Origin: Oscillospiraceae bacterium | GTDB taxonomy: Bacteria; Bacillota; Clostridia; Oscillospirales; Oscillospiraceae | Reading direction: 5' to 3' | Assembly (NCBI GenBank): GCA_009780235.1 | Contig: WRAK01000013.1 | Location: forward strand, 1-64,000 | Length of the DNA: 64,000 bases | Shown here: in pieces, positions 48,294 to 58,600 of the stretch | How the letters are laid out: each line of letters opens with the position of its first letter | Numbering within the stretch: position 1 is the stretch's first letter | Translations under genes and position numbers: made by a program | The notes under the pieces: model-generated | What the model saw: only the letters and a program-made list of their open reading frames with translations | Told to the model about the DNA's origin: nothing | Databases searched by the model: none

Positions 48294-50060
48294 ATGGCTA
48301 CTGTGAAAGTGAAAATCAACAATATAGAGGTAGAGTGTCCGTCTACCGCTACGGTGCTGGAGGCGGCAAAGCTGATTGGGATTGAGATTCCCACGCTGTG
48401 CTATCTGAAAGAAATTAACGCTATCGGCGCGTGCCGTGTGTGCGTGGTGGAGGTCAAGGGTGCGCGCAGCCTCGTGGCCGCTTGTGTATACCCCGTGAAC
48501 GACGGGATGGAGGTGTTTACCAACACCCAAAAGGTGCGGGATGCGCGGCGCATGACGCTGGAGCTGATTCTCTCCAACCACCGCAAAGACTGCCTGACCT
48601 GCTTGCGGAACCAAAACTGCGAGCTGCAAAAGCTCTGCATTGACCACGGCGTAGACCGTGTGCGCTTTGCGGATGACAATTTGGAACCGCAGATTGAGTG
48701 TTCCACGGCGCATTTGGTGCGGGATAACTCCAAGTGTGTTCTCTGCCGCCGTTGTGTAGCGGTTTGTAAGAAGAATCAAGACGTTGCCGTCATCGGGGCG
48801 AATGACCGTGGTTTTGCGACGCATATCGGTAGTCCGTTTGAGCGAAACTTGGGCGAGATGGCCTGTGTGTCCTGCGGACAGTGCATCATCGTTTGTCCGA
48901 CGGCGGCTTTGACCGAGGTGGACGACACGGCGAAAGTATATGACGCTCTGGCTGATCCGAGCAAGACCGTCGTCGTCGCTACTGCGCCCGCCGTGCGGGT
49001 TGCCTTGGGTGAGTGCTTCGGGATGCCAATCGGTACAAACGTAGAGGGCAAGATGGTTGCGGCTCTGCGTCGGTTGGGCTTTGACAGCGTGTTTGATGTA
49101 GACACCGCCGCTGACTTTACGGTTATGGAAGAGGGTACGGAGCTGATTGGGCGGCTGAACTCGGGCGAGAATTTGCCGATTATAACATCCTGTAGCCCCG
49201 GTTGGGTGCGGTATTGTGAGCAGTATTACCCGGAGTTTATTCCGAATCTCTCTACCTGCAAGTCTCCGCAGCAGATGTTCGGGGCTTTGATGAAAGTATA
49301 TTATGCAAAGAAGCTGAATATCGACCCGAGAGACCTGTACGTGGTGACCATCATGCCGTGTACGGCAAAGAAATATGAGATTCTCAAGCCCCACCAGCAG
49401 GCGGTGGACGGTGTGTTTGATGTGGACGCCGTACTCACCACACGGGAGCTGGGGCGTATGATTTCCAATGCGGGCCTGCTCTTCAAAGAACTGCCGGATG
49501 AGGACTTTGACCCCGCCTTTGGTATCTCCACGGGTGCAGGATATATCTTCGGTACCTCCGGCGGCGTGATGGAGGCGGCCTTGCGTACCGTGGTTGAAAA
49601 ACTGACGGGCGAGGTGCTGGATAAAGTTGACTTCGAGGAAGTCCGCGGCGTGGCCGGGATTAAAGAGGCCGCGTATGACATCGCCGGGAAGCAAGTGCGG
49701 GTCGCTGTTGTGTCCGGGCTGACGAATACGAGACAGCTCTTGGATGATATCAAGGCGGGTAAGGTCAGCTATGATGCAGTCGAGGTCATGGCCTGTCCCG
49801 GCGGGTGTGTCAACGGCGGCGGTCAGCCGATTCAGAGCGGGTTTACGCAGAACTTCAACGACCTGCGGGCGATTCGCGGTTCCGCGCTCTACCAGGGCGA
49901 GCTGGATACGCGGCCGCTGCGGAAGGCGCATGAGAATCCGATTGTGCAGGAGCTTTATCGGGATGTCATCGGTGAGCCCGGTGGGAAGAATGCGCATCAT
50001 TGGCTGCATACGAAGGCAGAGGCTCGGCCGAAGTATCCGGGGCTTGCGTCGGAGCAGTAA
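48294..50060 (+). CDS. hydA: [FeFe]-hydrogenase catalytic subunit
   Basis: 588 residues. N-terminal [2Fe-2S] domain (IPTLCYLKEINAIGACRVCVVEV ... ACVYPV), His-Cys type cluster (HRKDCLTCLRNQNCELQ), two [4Fe-4S] motifs (CVLCRRCVAVCK, CVSCGQCIIVCP), then the H-cluster domain: TSCSPGW (usual TSCCPxW), MPCTAKKYE and EVMACPGGCVNGGGQP. It reduces protons to H2 with electrons from NADH and ferredoxin. The Ser in the first motif and the extra Cys in STCKSPQQM are notable. AAGGGGGTGA lies before the ATG. Terminator at 50089. Confidence 0.95.
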   Translation: MATVKVKINNIEVECPSTATVLEAAKLIGIEIPTLCYLKEINAIGACRVCVVEVKGARSLVAACVYPVNDGMEVFTNTQKVRDARRMTLELILSNHRKDCLTCLRNQNCELQKLCIDHGVDRVRFADDNLEPQIECSTAHLVRDNSKCVLCRRCVAVCKKNQDVAVIGANDRGFATHIGSPFERNLGEMACVSCGQCIIVCPTAALTEVDDTAKVYDALADPSKTVVVATAPAVRVALGECFGMPIGTNVEGKMVAALRRLGFDSVFDVDTAADFTVMEEGTELIGRLNSGENLPIITSCSPGWVRYCEQYYPEFIPNLSTCKSPQQMFGALMKVYYAKKLNIDPRDLYVVTIMPCTAKKYEILKPHQQAVDGVFDVDAVLTTRELGRMISNAGLLFKELPDEDFDPAFGISTGAGYIFGTSGGVMEAALRTVVEKLTGEVLDKVDFEEVRGVAGIKEAAYDIAGKQVRVAVVSGLTNTRQLLDDIKAGKVSYDAVEVMACPGGCVNGGGQPIQSGFTQNFNDLRAIRGSALYQGELDTRPLRKAHENPIVQELYRDVIGEPGGKNAHHWLHTKAEARPKYPGLASEQ

Positions 50061-50088
50061 TAATCGGTGGTTCATAGTAAATAATCGG

Positions 50089-50130
50089 CGGGTCGTGGAA
50101 ATGAGATTGTTTCCACGACCCGTTTCTCTT
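50089..50130 (+). terminator. Terminator of the hyd operon
   Basis: CGGGTCGTGGAAA / TTTCCACGACCCG and TTTCTCTTT. Two direct GTTTACATAA copies (50211-50220, 50239-50248) lie beyond it. Confidence 0.88.
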
Positions 50131-50263
50131 TGGAATCTCATCCTTTGACTTTTCGTTCGCGCTGGATGCAACGCGTCATCTTCCGGCGGGCGTGTGGGGC
50201 GGATGCACAAGTTTACATAAGGTCGTGGTTGTAAATTGGTTTACATAACGATTTTTGGGCCTT

Positions 50264-52438
50264 TTAGCTATTTACTTGCCTCACCAGTTCTCCCCACGTA
50301 ATCGGTCCAACAATACCATCCGGCGCAAGATTGAAATGCCGCTGGAACGCGATCACCGCCCCCTGCGTGATGGGACCGAAGATGCCGTCGACTGTGAGTG
50401 CGGGGTAGCCGGATACTCGCGGGCGGACGGTGTTGAGCCATGTCTGTATCTGCCGCACGTCATCTCCGCGGGAACCGACACGGAGGAGCGTGCCGGGGAA
50501 GGGGCGGGTTGGGATTTGGGGTGTTTGGGTTTGCCGTACCAGTTCGCCCCATGTGATCGGGCCGACTATGCCGTCGGGGGCGAGGTTGAAGTGACGTTGG
50601 AATGCGATGACTGCGCCTTGGGTGATGGGGCCGAAAATGCCGTCAACTGCGAGCTGTGGGAAGCCGGGTACTCTGTTGCGGACAGTGTTGAGCCATGTTT
50701 GCACTTGCCGCACATCGTCGCTACGGGAGCCGACCCGCAGGAGCGTGCCGGGGAATGGACGGCCGCCGGGTGTGGGCGGGGGAGGCGGCGGTGTCACGGG
50801 TGGTGTTGGAGGTGTTACGACGGGGGGGACGGGAGCGTTGGCGCGGATGCCGCGGTAAACGGCGTAAAACTTTGCCCAAGTTGTTGGGCCGACCACACCG
50901 TCCAGGGGGAGGCCGTAGGCGCGTTGGAAGTCCATGACGGCGTTTTCGTCCCGTTGGTCGAAGACGCTGTCCTCAATGACGGGCGGGACGGCGTTGTTGA
51001 ATTGGGAGATGACATTGAGTAAGAACTGCATCTGCCGTACATCGGCCCCGCGGGAGCCGCGGCGGAGGGTGACAGTCGGCGGGTTTTCGCCTATGGTGTA
51101 GCGTCTGCCCTCGGCGTCGAGCTCTGCCAGACGGGTGACGGCGGTGTAGACCCGGGTGACCTCGTTCCACGTGATTCGGCCGATGACGCCGTCTTGGGCG
51201 AGGTTGAAGCTCCGCTGGAAAGCCCTTACAGCCGCCTCGGTATCCGGGCCGAAGGTGCCGTTTGGGTTTGCGATTTGCGGGATGAGCGGGAAGTTGACCC
51301 GAATGCGGTTGAGGTCAAGCTGCATCCGCCGCACCGCATCGCCCGTGCTGCCGACACGGAGAGCTGTGCCGGGGAAGGAGACGGCAACGCCTCTGACATT
51401 GTTTGTTTGCGTTAACATAATATCGTTTGGATAATAATAACGCAAAATTTGTATCGGCGTCAATCCCCGATTGGCCAAGGTCACGGTGCCCCATTGAGAC
51501 AGGCCGTTGCATCTTGCGGTTGTGCCGTTGCAGAACGAGGTGAAGAAGGGGTTATAAAAGCCCCGCCGATGGGCGTAGGTGTTGAAGTATTCGTCTACGA
51601 CGAGACTGATGCTGTTAAAAATTTGCGCACCGGGGCGATACATTTGGTCAAAGGCGGTTGAATTAGTGATATCGAAGTTGAAGTTGCGGCTGGGATACCA
51701 CTCGGTGAAAATACGGTTGAGCGCGAAGGTGACAATGACGTGGACATTGGCAATCAGAGCGTTGCGCGGCCATGTGGCATAGATTTCGCTTGAAGTTACA
51801 TTCTTTACATAATCTATAAACGGTACACGCACATTACGCGCCGATGTGTTCGTCGGCGCGCCGAGATGGACACGGATGTATTCGGGGATGAAAACCTCCC
51901 GTGCGACGCCTTGCACCTCTGTTGCATCGGGCGGGTCATCCGCTGCATTCGGGTCTTCGGCTATGTGAGTTATGTGGTGCGGGTTGGCGGGAGCGAATGC
52001 GGCGGGGACGGCTTGGCGGACGTTGTCCTCCTGATAGGGAATTTGTTGGGCCTCCGGCGGGAGGACAGGGAGCATGGGCGGGATGTCAATCTCCTCGTCC
52101 CGCGGGGCGTCCGGCTCATCGACCAAGGGGTGCATATGTACGACCAATACGGCGGTCTCGGTGTCGATGATTTGCACGTTTTTGATATGGGCGGTGAGGA
52201 AACCATCTTTTGTGACTTCCACGTTCCAGGTGGAATAGGTTGGCCCTTTGTCGTGCTCGTGCAGGGTGTGTTCTTTGTCCGGGGCTGTGAGCTCCAGCGG
52301 CTCGGTGTCGCCGTTTGCGTCTGTGCGGGCCTCGAAGAGAGCCTTGCCGTCGGGGGATTTGAGTGTGATGTGCGCATCGGCAATCGGGAGTGCGTCGTCC
52401 TCGCTTCTGACTTGCAGGATTAAATAGCCTTTTCCCAC
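50264..52438 (-). CDS. SpoIID-like protein with four peptidoglycan-binding domains
   Basis: 724 residues, GTG start with AAGGAGG 8 nt upstream. Residues 1-105 are a carboxypeptidase-regulatory-like beta domain (ITLKSPDGKALFEARTDANGD). About 190-350 resemble SpoIID/LytB (VPFIDYVKNVTSSEIYATWPRNALIANVHVIVTFALNRI ... FDQMYRP ... NGLSQWGTVTLANRGLTPIQIL). Four PG_binding_1 domains follow, centred near 405, 500, 610 and 690; the last two are nearly identical copies (FPGTLLRVGSR, VDGIFGPITQGAVIAFQRHFNLAPDG). No signal peptide. It probably acts on spore peptidoglycan made in the mother cell; a sigma-E-like promoter (52516-52544) supports this. Confidence 0.82.
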   Translation of the reverse strand: MGKGYLILQVRSEDDALPIADAHITLKSPDGKALFEARTDANGDTEPLELTAPDKEHTLHEHDKGPTYSTWNVEVTKDGFLTAHIKNVQIIDTETAVLVVHMHPLVDEPDAPRDEEIDIPPMLPVLPPEAQQIPYQEDNVRQAVPAAFAPANPHHITHIAEDPNAADDPPDATEVQGVAREVFIPEYIRVHLGAPTNTSARNVRVPFIDYVKNVTSSEIYATWPRNALIANVHVIVTFALNRIFTEWYPSRNFNFDITNSTAFDQMYRPGAQIFNSISLVVDEYFNTYAHRRGFYNPFFTSFCNGTTARCNGLSQWGTVTLANRGLTPIQILRYYYPNDIMLTQTNNVRGVAVSFPGTALRVGSTGDAVRRMQLDLNRIRVNFPLIPQIANPNGTFGPDTEAAVRAFQRSFNLAQDGVIGRITWNEVTRVYTAVTRLAELDAEGRRYTIGENPPTVTLRRGSRGADVRQMQFLLNVISQFNNAVPPVIEDSVFDQRDENAVMDFQRAYGLPLDGVVGPTTWAKFYAVYRGIRANAPVPPVVTPPTPPVTPPPPPPTPGGRPFPGTLLRVGSRSDDVRQVQTWLNTVRNRVPGFPQLAVDGIFGPITQGAVIAFQRHFNLAPDGIVGPITWGELVRQTQTPQIPTRPFPGTLLRVGSRGDDVRQIQTWLNTVRPRVSGYPALTVDGIFGPITQGAVIAFQRHFNLAPDGIVGPITWGELVRQVNS

Positions 52439-52515
52439 AGAGAATACCTCCTTGAATTATGCGCCGCCGACATGGTTATCAGGGTGTGTTCTGACGGGAC
52501 GCAGCGTGTTGCAAT

Positions 52516-52544
52516 ATTCTATGCGATTGGTACAAGAAAAGTGC
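52516..52544 (-). promoter_or_regulatory. Sigma-E-like promoter of the SpoIID-like gene
   Basis: Minus strand GCACTTT (52538-52544), 14-nt spacer, CATAGAAT (52516-52523; 7/8 to CATACAAT). Confidence 0.45.
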
Positions 52545-52696
52545 GGTTTTCTTAGATTTTTCTCTATAAGTTTTCTGAAAATTTGACTTGCTATTCTAAA
52601 GATTTTATGGTAAGATAAAAGATAGGATTTAGTGTAATGAAGGGAAGGAAAAGTCAGACAAAAAAAACAAGGCAAAAAGAAAGGAAGACAAAGCAA

Positions 52697-55600
52697 ATGG
52701 TAGGAAAGAGGAAGAGAGTACTTAGTATATTGCTGGCATTGCTCATGGTTTTATCCGTGTTCCCTGTGGCAGCAATGGCGACAAACGATGCAGCGGAACC
52801 GACAGATTTGATTGATCTGCTGGATGCCGAAAGTATCGTTGAAGCCGCAGAAGAGGTTGCAGAGGTTGAACTTCAGGGTATTGCGCCCCTGCTTTCGCCG
52901 GTTCCCGGCAATGTGTTCAATTTCCAAATTCTGCACACCAACGACTTGCACGGTATCTTCGGCAATTGGAGATACACGCACAATGTGCAGAGCACGGGAC
53001 TTGCGACGCTCTACAACAGAATCGAGACGGAGAGAGCGGCGGCTCTCCCCGCAACGGACTGGCAGCATACGGCCGGTGCCACATGGCGTGACCGTACCCT
53101 GCTTGTAGACGTGGGCGACACCATTCAAGGCAACTTGAGCGGTCCCTTCCATACCACGGTTTGGGATGACCATCCCGGTAACGTGGCGCAAATGTGTCCC
53201 ATGATTTACGCTATGGAAGTTTTGGGCTATGACGTATTCACCTTGGGCAACCACGAGTTTGACTTTGGGTTCCCGCGTCTCTACCGCGCGCTCGGTTGGG
53301 ATCCGGCGACCCGTGCGCCCGAGGCAGGCAGATTGCCGGGTCACTATTTCTCCGGTTCTGTTTTGGCCGGTAACGTCAGAGACCACAACAACGAGGGTGT
53401 ATTTGACGCATACCACATCCAAGACTTCACCGCACAGGGCGGACCCCGGGTTGCCATCATCGGTATGACCCGTCAACAGGGTGCCCAATACAACTTTGGC
53501 TGGTTTTCGGCGATGAACTACCACGCCACAGCCACGACGACCCAGACGGCGGAAACCATCGCGCTGTTGGAATCCGCTGCATGGCAAGCCGCAAACGGCG
53601 GCCCGGTTGATTTGTACATCGGCGTCATGCACATGGGACAAGCCGAAGCGAGAAACGTTCTTGCTACGCCGGTTCCCGGCCACGGCGGACGACTGGTTCG
53701 TGACTACATCGTAGGCTTTATGGGCGGCCATGCGCACTCCACGACGGAAGGTGTCCTTGGCACCGGTACAGGCGGCGGCGTACGTTTCTCTGAGGCCGGA
53801 AACCGCGCAAACCGTCTCGGCCGTATGCGTTTTACCGCGGTGTATAGTGCAACGGACGGCTGGACAGTTGACAGAACCAATGGCGTACAGGGTCAATTTG
53901 CCGGCGGTACCTTGAACGTAGGAAACTCCCCGGCCAACAACGATTTCTTGACACGGCCGATGATTCAAGCGGCACACGGGTTCGCGATGGATCATGCGCT
54001 GGCACCGATTGGCACCATCACAGGTCCCGCGTTTACCCCGACCACACGTGGTGCTAACCTGCTGCAGGAAGACAACGCGCTATGGCGTGCGGTACAAAAC
54101 GGGTTCCAATACTTCGGGAATACCGCAATCCGCCACAGCGATGACCCCGACCTCGTGGCGATTCGTGAGCGTACCGACGGCGGCCCGACTGAGATTGGTG
54201 TTGTCATGGACGGCCCCTTGGCTGCAACCCGCAACATCAACGCAGGCGGCGCACCGGGTGTGACTGTTCCCATTTTCGTGAGCTGTGCGTATGCCGTTTA
54301 CGAGTTTGATAACAACACGCTGGTCATTGTCGAGCTCACCGGCCATCAACTCAGACTTTGGCTGGAGCACTCCTATGTCCACGTGGCTACAAACACAACC
54401 AACTTGTTCCCGCAGATTTCTGCCAACAACAGCTGGCGTTTGATGACGGGCTACGGCATGCCCCACACCGTAGATATGACGCAGCCGATTTGGGAGCGCA
54501 TCACGCTTCTCAACGATGACGGCACCCCGATGACAGATGAGCAACTGAACGCGCCGCTCCTCGCCGTGGCCAACAGTCACACGACGGGCAACCGTGCATT
54601 TGTTCCCGCAACAGGTGCGACTTCGGGTGCGGAATGGAATTTACAACAGCGCATGCTGGCTCTGCCGGCGCATCAGACAATGGGCGGCGCAGGCGGTGAA
54701 GCGGGTCTGCCGCATTTCCACAGCCATAACGCCAGCGGCGTGCTGTTTGTCGAAGATGACGCAGGCAACTTGGTAGATTATTTCCCCAACGCATTCGGTG
54801 CGACCGGGCTTCTCATTGACTACATCCGTAGTGTAATGCCCGGCGGCTACTTCAACAACATCATCAACACCTTCGAGCCGAACTTCAGATTCATCACGGC
54901 CGCGCCTGATGAAGTGGTAGTTGCAAAGGCGACGGAGATAGTCAACGCCAACATCGGCGTGAGCATCGCCAATGCGACGATGACGAATGTCAGAGCGCAA
55001 CTCAACCCGCAGATTCTGCCGCTTTGGGATTTGTATGTGGATAATGCGGCCAGAGATGCGGCTGACTACACCACCGCAAGTTGGGCTGTATTTGCTACTG
55101 CAATGGAGGTTGCGGCCGAGGTAATCCTCGACTCCGGCCGTGTAGGCAACATTGTAGATGTCGCGGCAAGAGCCACGGCGGCAGTAGATGCCCTCACACC
55201 GGCCACCGCCGGGTTGCAGCCCGCGACGATTCCGCAACCGCAACGGATTGATATTTTGACCTTTGCGGATTTCCACGGCCGTCTTGAGGCCGACCCGATG
55301 TTCCCCGCCGACCCCGGTGCGGCGCGCTTTGTCGCATTCACCGAGTGGGTGAGAGCACAGAACGACAACCCGGATAACGTCATGGTTATCCCCGGCGGTG
55401 ACGACTTCCACGGAGGCCCGCTCTCGAACCTCTTCAGAGGTGAGCCCACCTTGGATATGATGCACTTCCTCGGCGTAGAGTACATGGCATTCGGGAACCA
55501 TGAGTTTAGCTTCGGCGAAGCAACAGCAAGGGAGTTGGGCCGTCCGAACGGCGGTGTTACCTTCCTCGCAGCAGACCTCTTCTACGGAGCAACCCATCCG

Positions 55601-58600
55601 GATGCGGTTGCAGACCCCGCTTTGGTGGGTACACGGCCTGACTTTGTGCAGCCATACACCATTGTGGAGTTTGAAGACGGCGACATTACGATCGGTCTCG
55701 TCGGGATTATGAATCCCCATATGCCGACGCTGGTCGCAGGCGGCATGGAAGGTTGGGATTTCAGGTCTCCTGTGCCGAGATGGCCTGCCGGTCTTCCTGT
55801 TGCGGAAGGACCGACCCTGCCTAATCCCGCGCATACACAGGCGATTGCTGATATTATCGAAGAGTTGCGGGACGTTCACGAGGTAAATGCAGTTGTTGCT
55901 GTGACGCACATCGGCGGCGGTCCTCGCTATTACCCGATTATGGACTTCCTCGTAGACAACTTAGATTTCGACGCAGTTGTCGGCGGTCACGAGCACGGAC
56001 GTTGGAGTCGTGAGCACAATGGTGTGCCGATTGTTGTTGCCGGTTGGCACGGCCGCAACTTAGGCAGAATCTCCTTGGAGTTTGACGGTGACGGCGAACT
56101 GGTAGACGCTACCGGATGGATGAGCCCGGAAGGCGCAATTGCCGCTTTCCCGGATCATGCCGATTTTGACGATTTCAGTTCCTACTACGATGGAATGAAC
56201 GCTATTCTTGACAAGTGGGAAAACGATCCGTTGGCAATCGCAACATTCGGCGATATTGGCCCGTATGGCGTGTATATCGGCGACAGCATTGCGTATAGAA
56301 ACTTCTGGGTCACCAGAGTGTTCCATGACTTTATTGTCAACTGGAGCTACGAAAACCACGACGCGGCCGATGGCGAGTGGGTCAATGACTGGATTACCGT
56401 AACCAACGGCGGCGGTTGGAGAGCCAACAATCAATGGCCCAGAGATGCCGATGATATTGTGACCGGCCGCGATTTGATTGGCACCATGCCGTTTGACGAT
56501 GCGATCCTCTGGATTGAGATGTACGGGGAAGACCTCCTCAAGTTGCTTGCACACGGCGGTGTAAATACCGGTCTGCATCGTGTGGGTGACAATTGGTACA
56601 TCACGGCCACGGGTGAGCGAGTTATGGATGACCAATCGACTATCCATAATGTTGCGGTCAGAGGCTTCATGTACAGCGGCTTCGGCGCATCCGGCGGCGA
56701 CGGATTCCCGCTCCCGGGTAACATGCAAGGTACGGCTCTGGGGATGCACTTCCACGGCCATCCGCGGGTTATTACGGCTGATGGGTCAGACCTGAGACAT
56801 AACGACATGATTGCGCAGACACCGGAATCCGCCGCATGGGCGGGGCTGGGTGCAGTCATGATTCGTGACATGCTGATTGAGTCCACCAGGATGAGATATG
56901 ACACCCCGGCTACAGAGTGGCAGTCTACCCTCACGCTGACGACGGACGGTGACGGTACAGCCGCAATCACCTTCCCGTTCGCACCCGAAAATCGTACGAG
57001 TGCTCCGGTTATCCACCCGCAGTGGGTTACCGTAGAGGCGACATTAGACACAGCCGCTCCGGCAGGCTACGAGTTCCTCGGCTGGTTTAACGGGAACACA
57101 CGCGTTTCCACGAATGCCGTATTCAGTTTCGCTGTGACAGCGGATACCACGCTTCAAGCGCGCTTCGGCGAACCGGTCAACTTTGACATCGTGAACCCCT
57201 ATGAAGGCGTTGATTGGGATGCGTTCGGTCAGTATCGTGCGGCAATGCACGTACATACCACCCGTTCCGACGGCGGCAACTTCAGAGATACGGTTCTCGA
57301 CCACTTCAACAAGGGCTTTGACATCCTTGCCATCGCAGACCATGACGTAGTCTTCGAAGGCGACTGGGCGGACGGCGGCTTGCACGCGCTGACCCCCGCA
57401 GAGCGGGATGCTATCCTCGACGGCAGCTTCGCAGGGCCGTTCCCGGGTGCCTTTAACGATGGTGACCTCTGGCGTCCGCAGGACAACGGTATGATTCCGC
57501 TGCCGTTCACAAATGAGCAGTCCCGCCACCAGCACATCCTCACTTTCTGGGCGGATGTTGTCCGTGACCAACTCACGACACAGGATGAAGTGCTGGGCGC
57601 AGTTGCAGAAGCGGGCGGCCTTGCAATTCTTGCACACCCCGGCCGCTATACAGGCGGTATGCACGGCGGCGCACCGGGTCTTGCGGCTTCCCGCAACCCC
57701 GCCATCATCGCACGTTACATTGAGCTGTTTGACCGTTTCGCCACAGTAAGCGGCGAACGTTCGCTGCTCGGTATGGAAATGTTCAACCGCTTGGACAACG
57801 AGACCCGCATGGACCGTGTTCTGTGGGATGAGATGCTCACGCGTTTGATGCCGTACAACATGCCGATTTGGGGCTTCTCCAACGATGACTCCCACAACCT
57901 GAACGAAATCGGCTACAACTGGAACGTATTCCCGCTGGAGACTCTGCATGCAGACAATGTAAGAGAAGCCATGGAAGACGGCGCGTTCTACATGGTAACC
58001 CGCATGAACAGAGGCCTCGGCCCGACCGATACGGCAATCAACACCACGGTTGCGGACGGTATGCCGAACCCGCTGCCCAACGGCGGCAGAGCCGACACCT
58101 TGTTCCTGTTGGAGCAACCGACACCCGGCATCACGAACATTGAAGTAGACGGCAACGTGATTACCATCGAGGGTGCGGATTATGACCGCATTGAGTGGGT
58201 TACAGGCGGTAACGCGACAGGCGGCGGCACAATTATCCACACAGGCCCGACCTTTGATGTTACCGCGCATTGGGCCGATATCAACGGCAACTACGTCCGT
58301 GCACAGCTTGTCAGCACGACGGGTATGGCATTGACACAGCCCTTCGGCATCGTGGAATCCGACGAGGAGTTCCTGACCCGTCCCGCCAACGATGCGGCTG
58401 AGATTGTTACGCCGCAGGCAGTCAGAGTACGCAGCGGTGCAGAGGCAACGGTAGACGGTCTGCGTCTGCCGAACCAAGTTACCGTTGAGACCGCCAGAGG
58501 CTGGCACGTCCTTGCGGATGTTACGTGGACAATGCCCACCTCGGCACAGTACGACCCCGCGATTACAAATGCGGATCAGGTCTTCACGCTGACCGGTACG

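Noticed and set aside
48258..50210. 650-codon antisense frame opposite hydA
   Set aside because: Low-complexity His/Arg/Leu composition and no domain; hydA on the other strand is certain.
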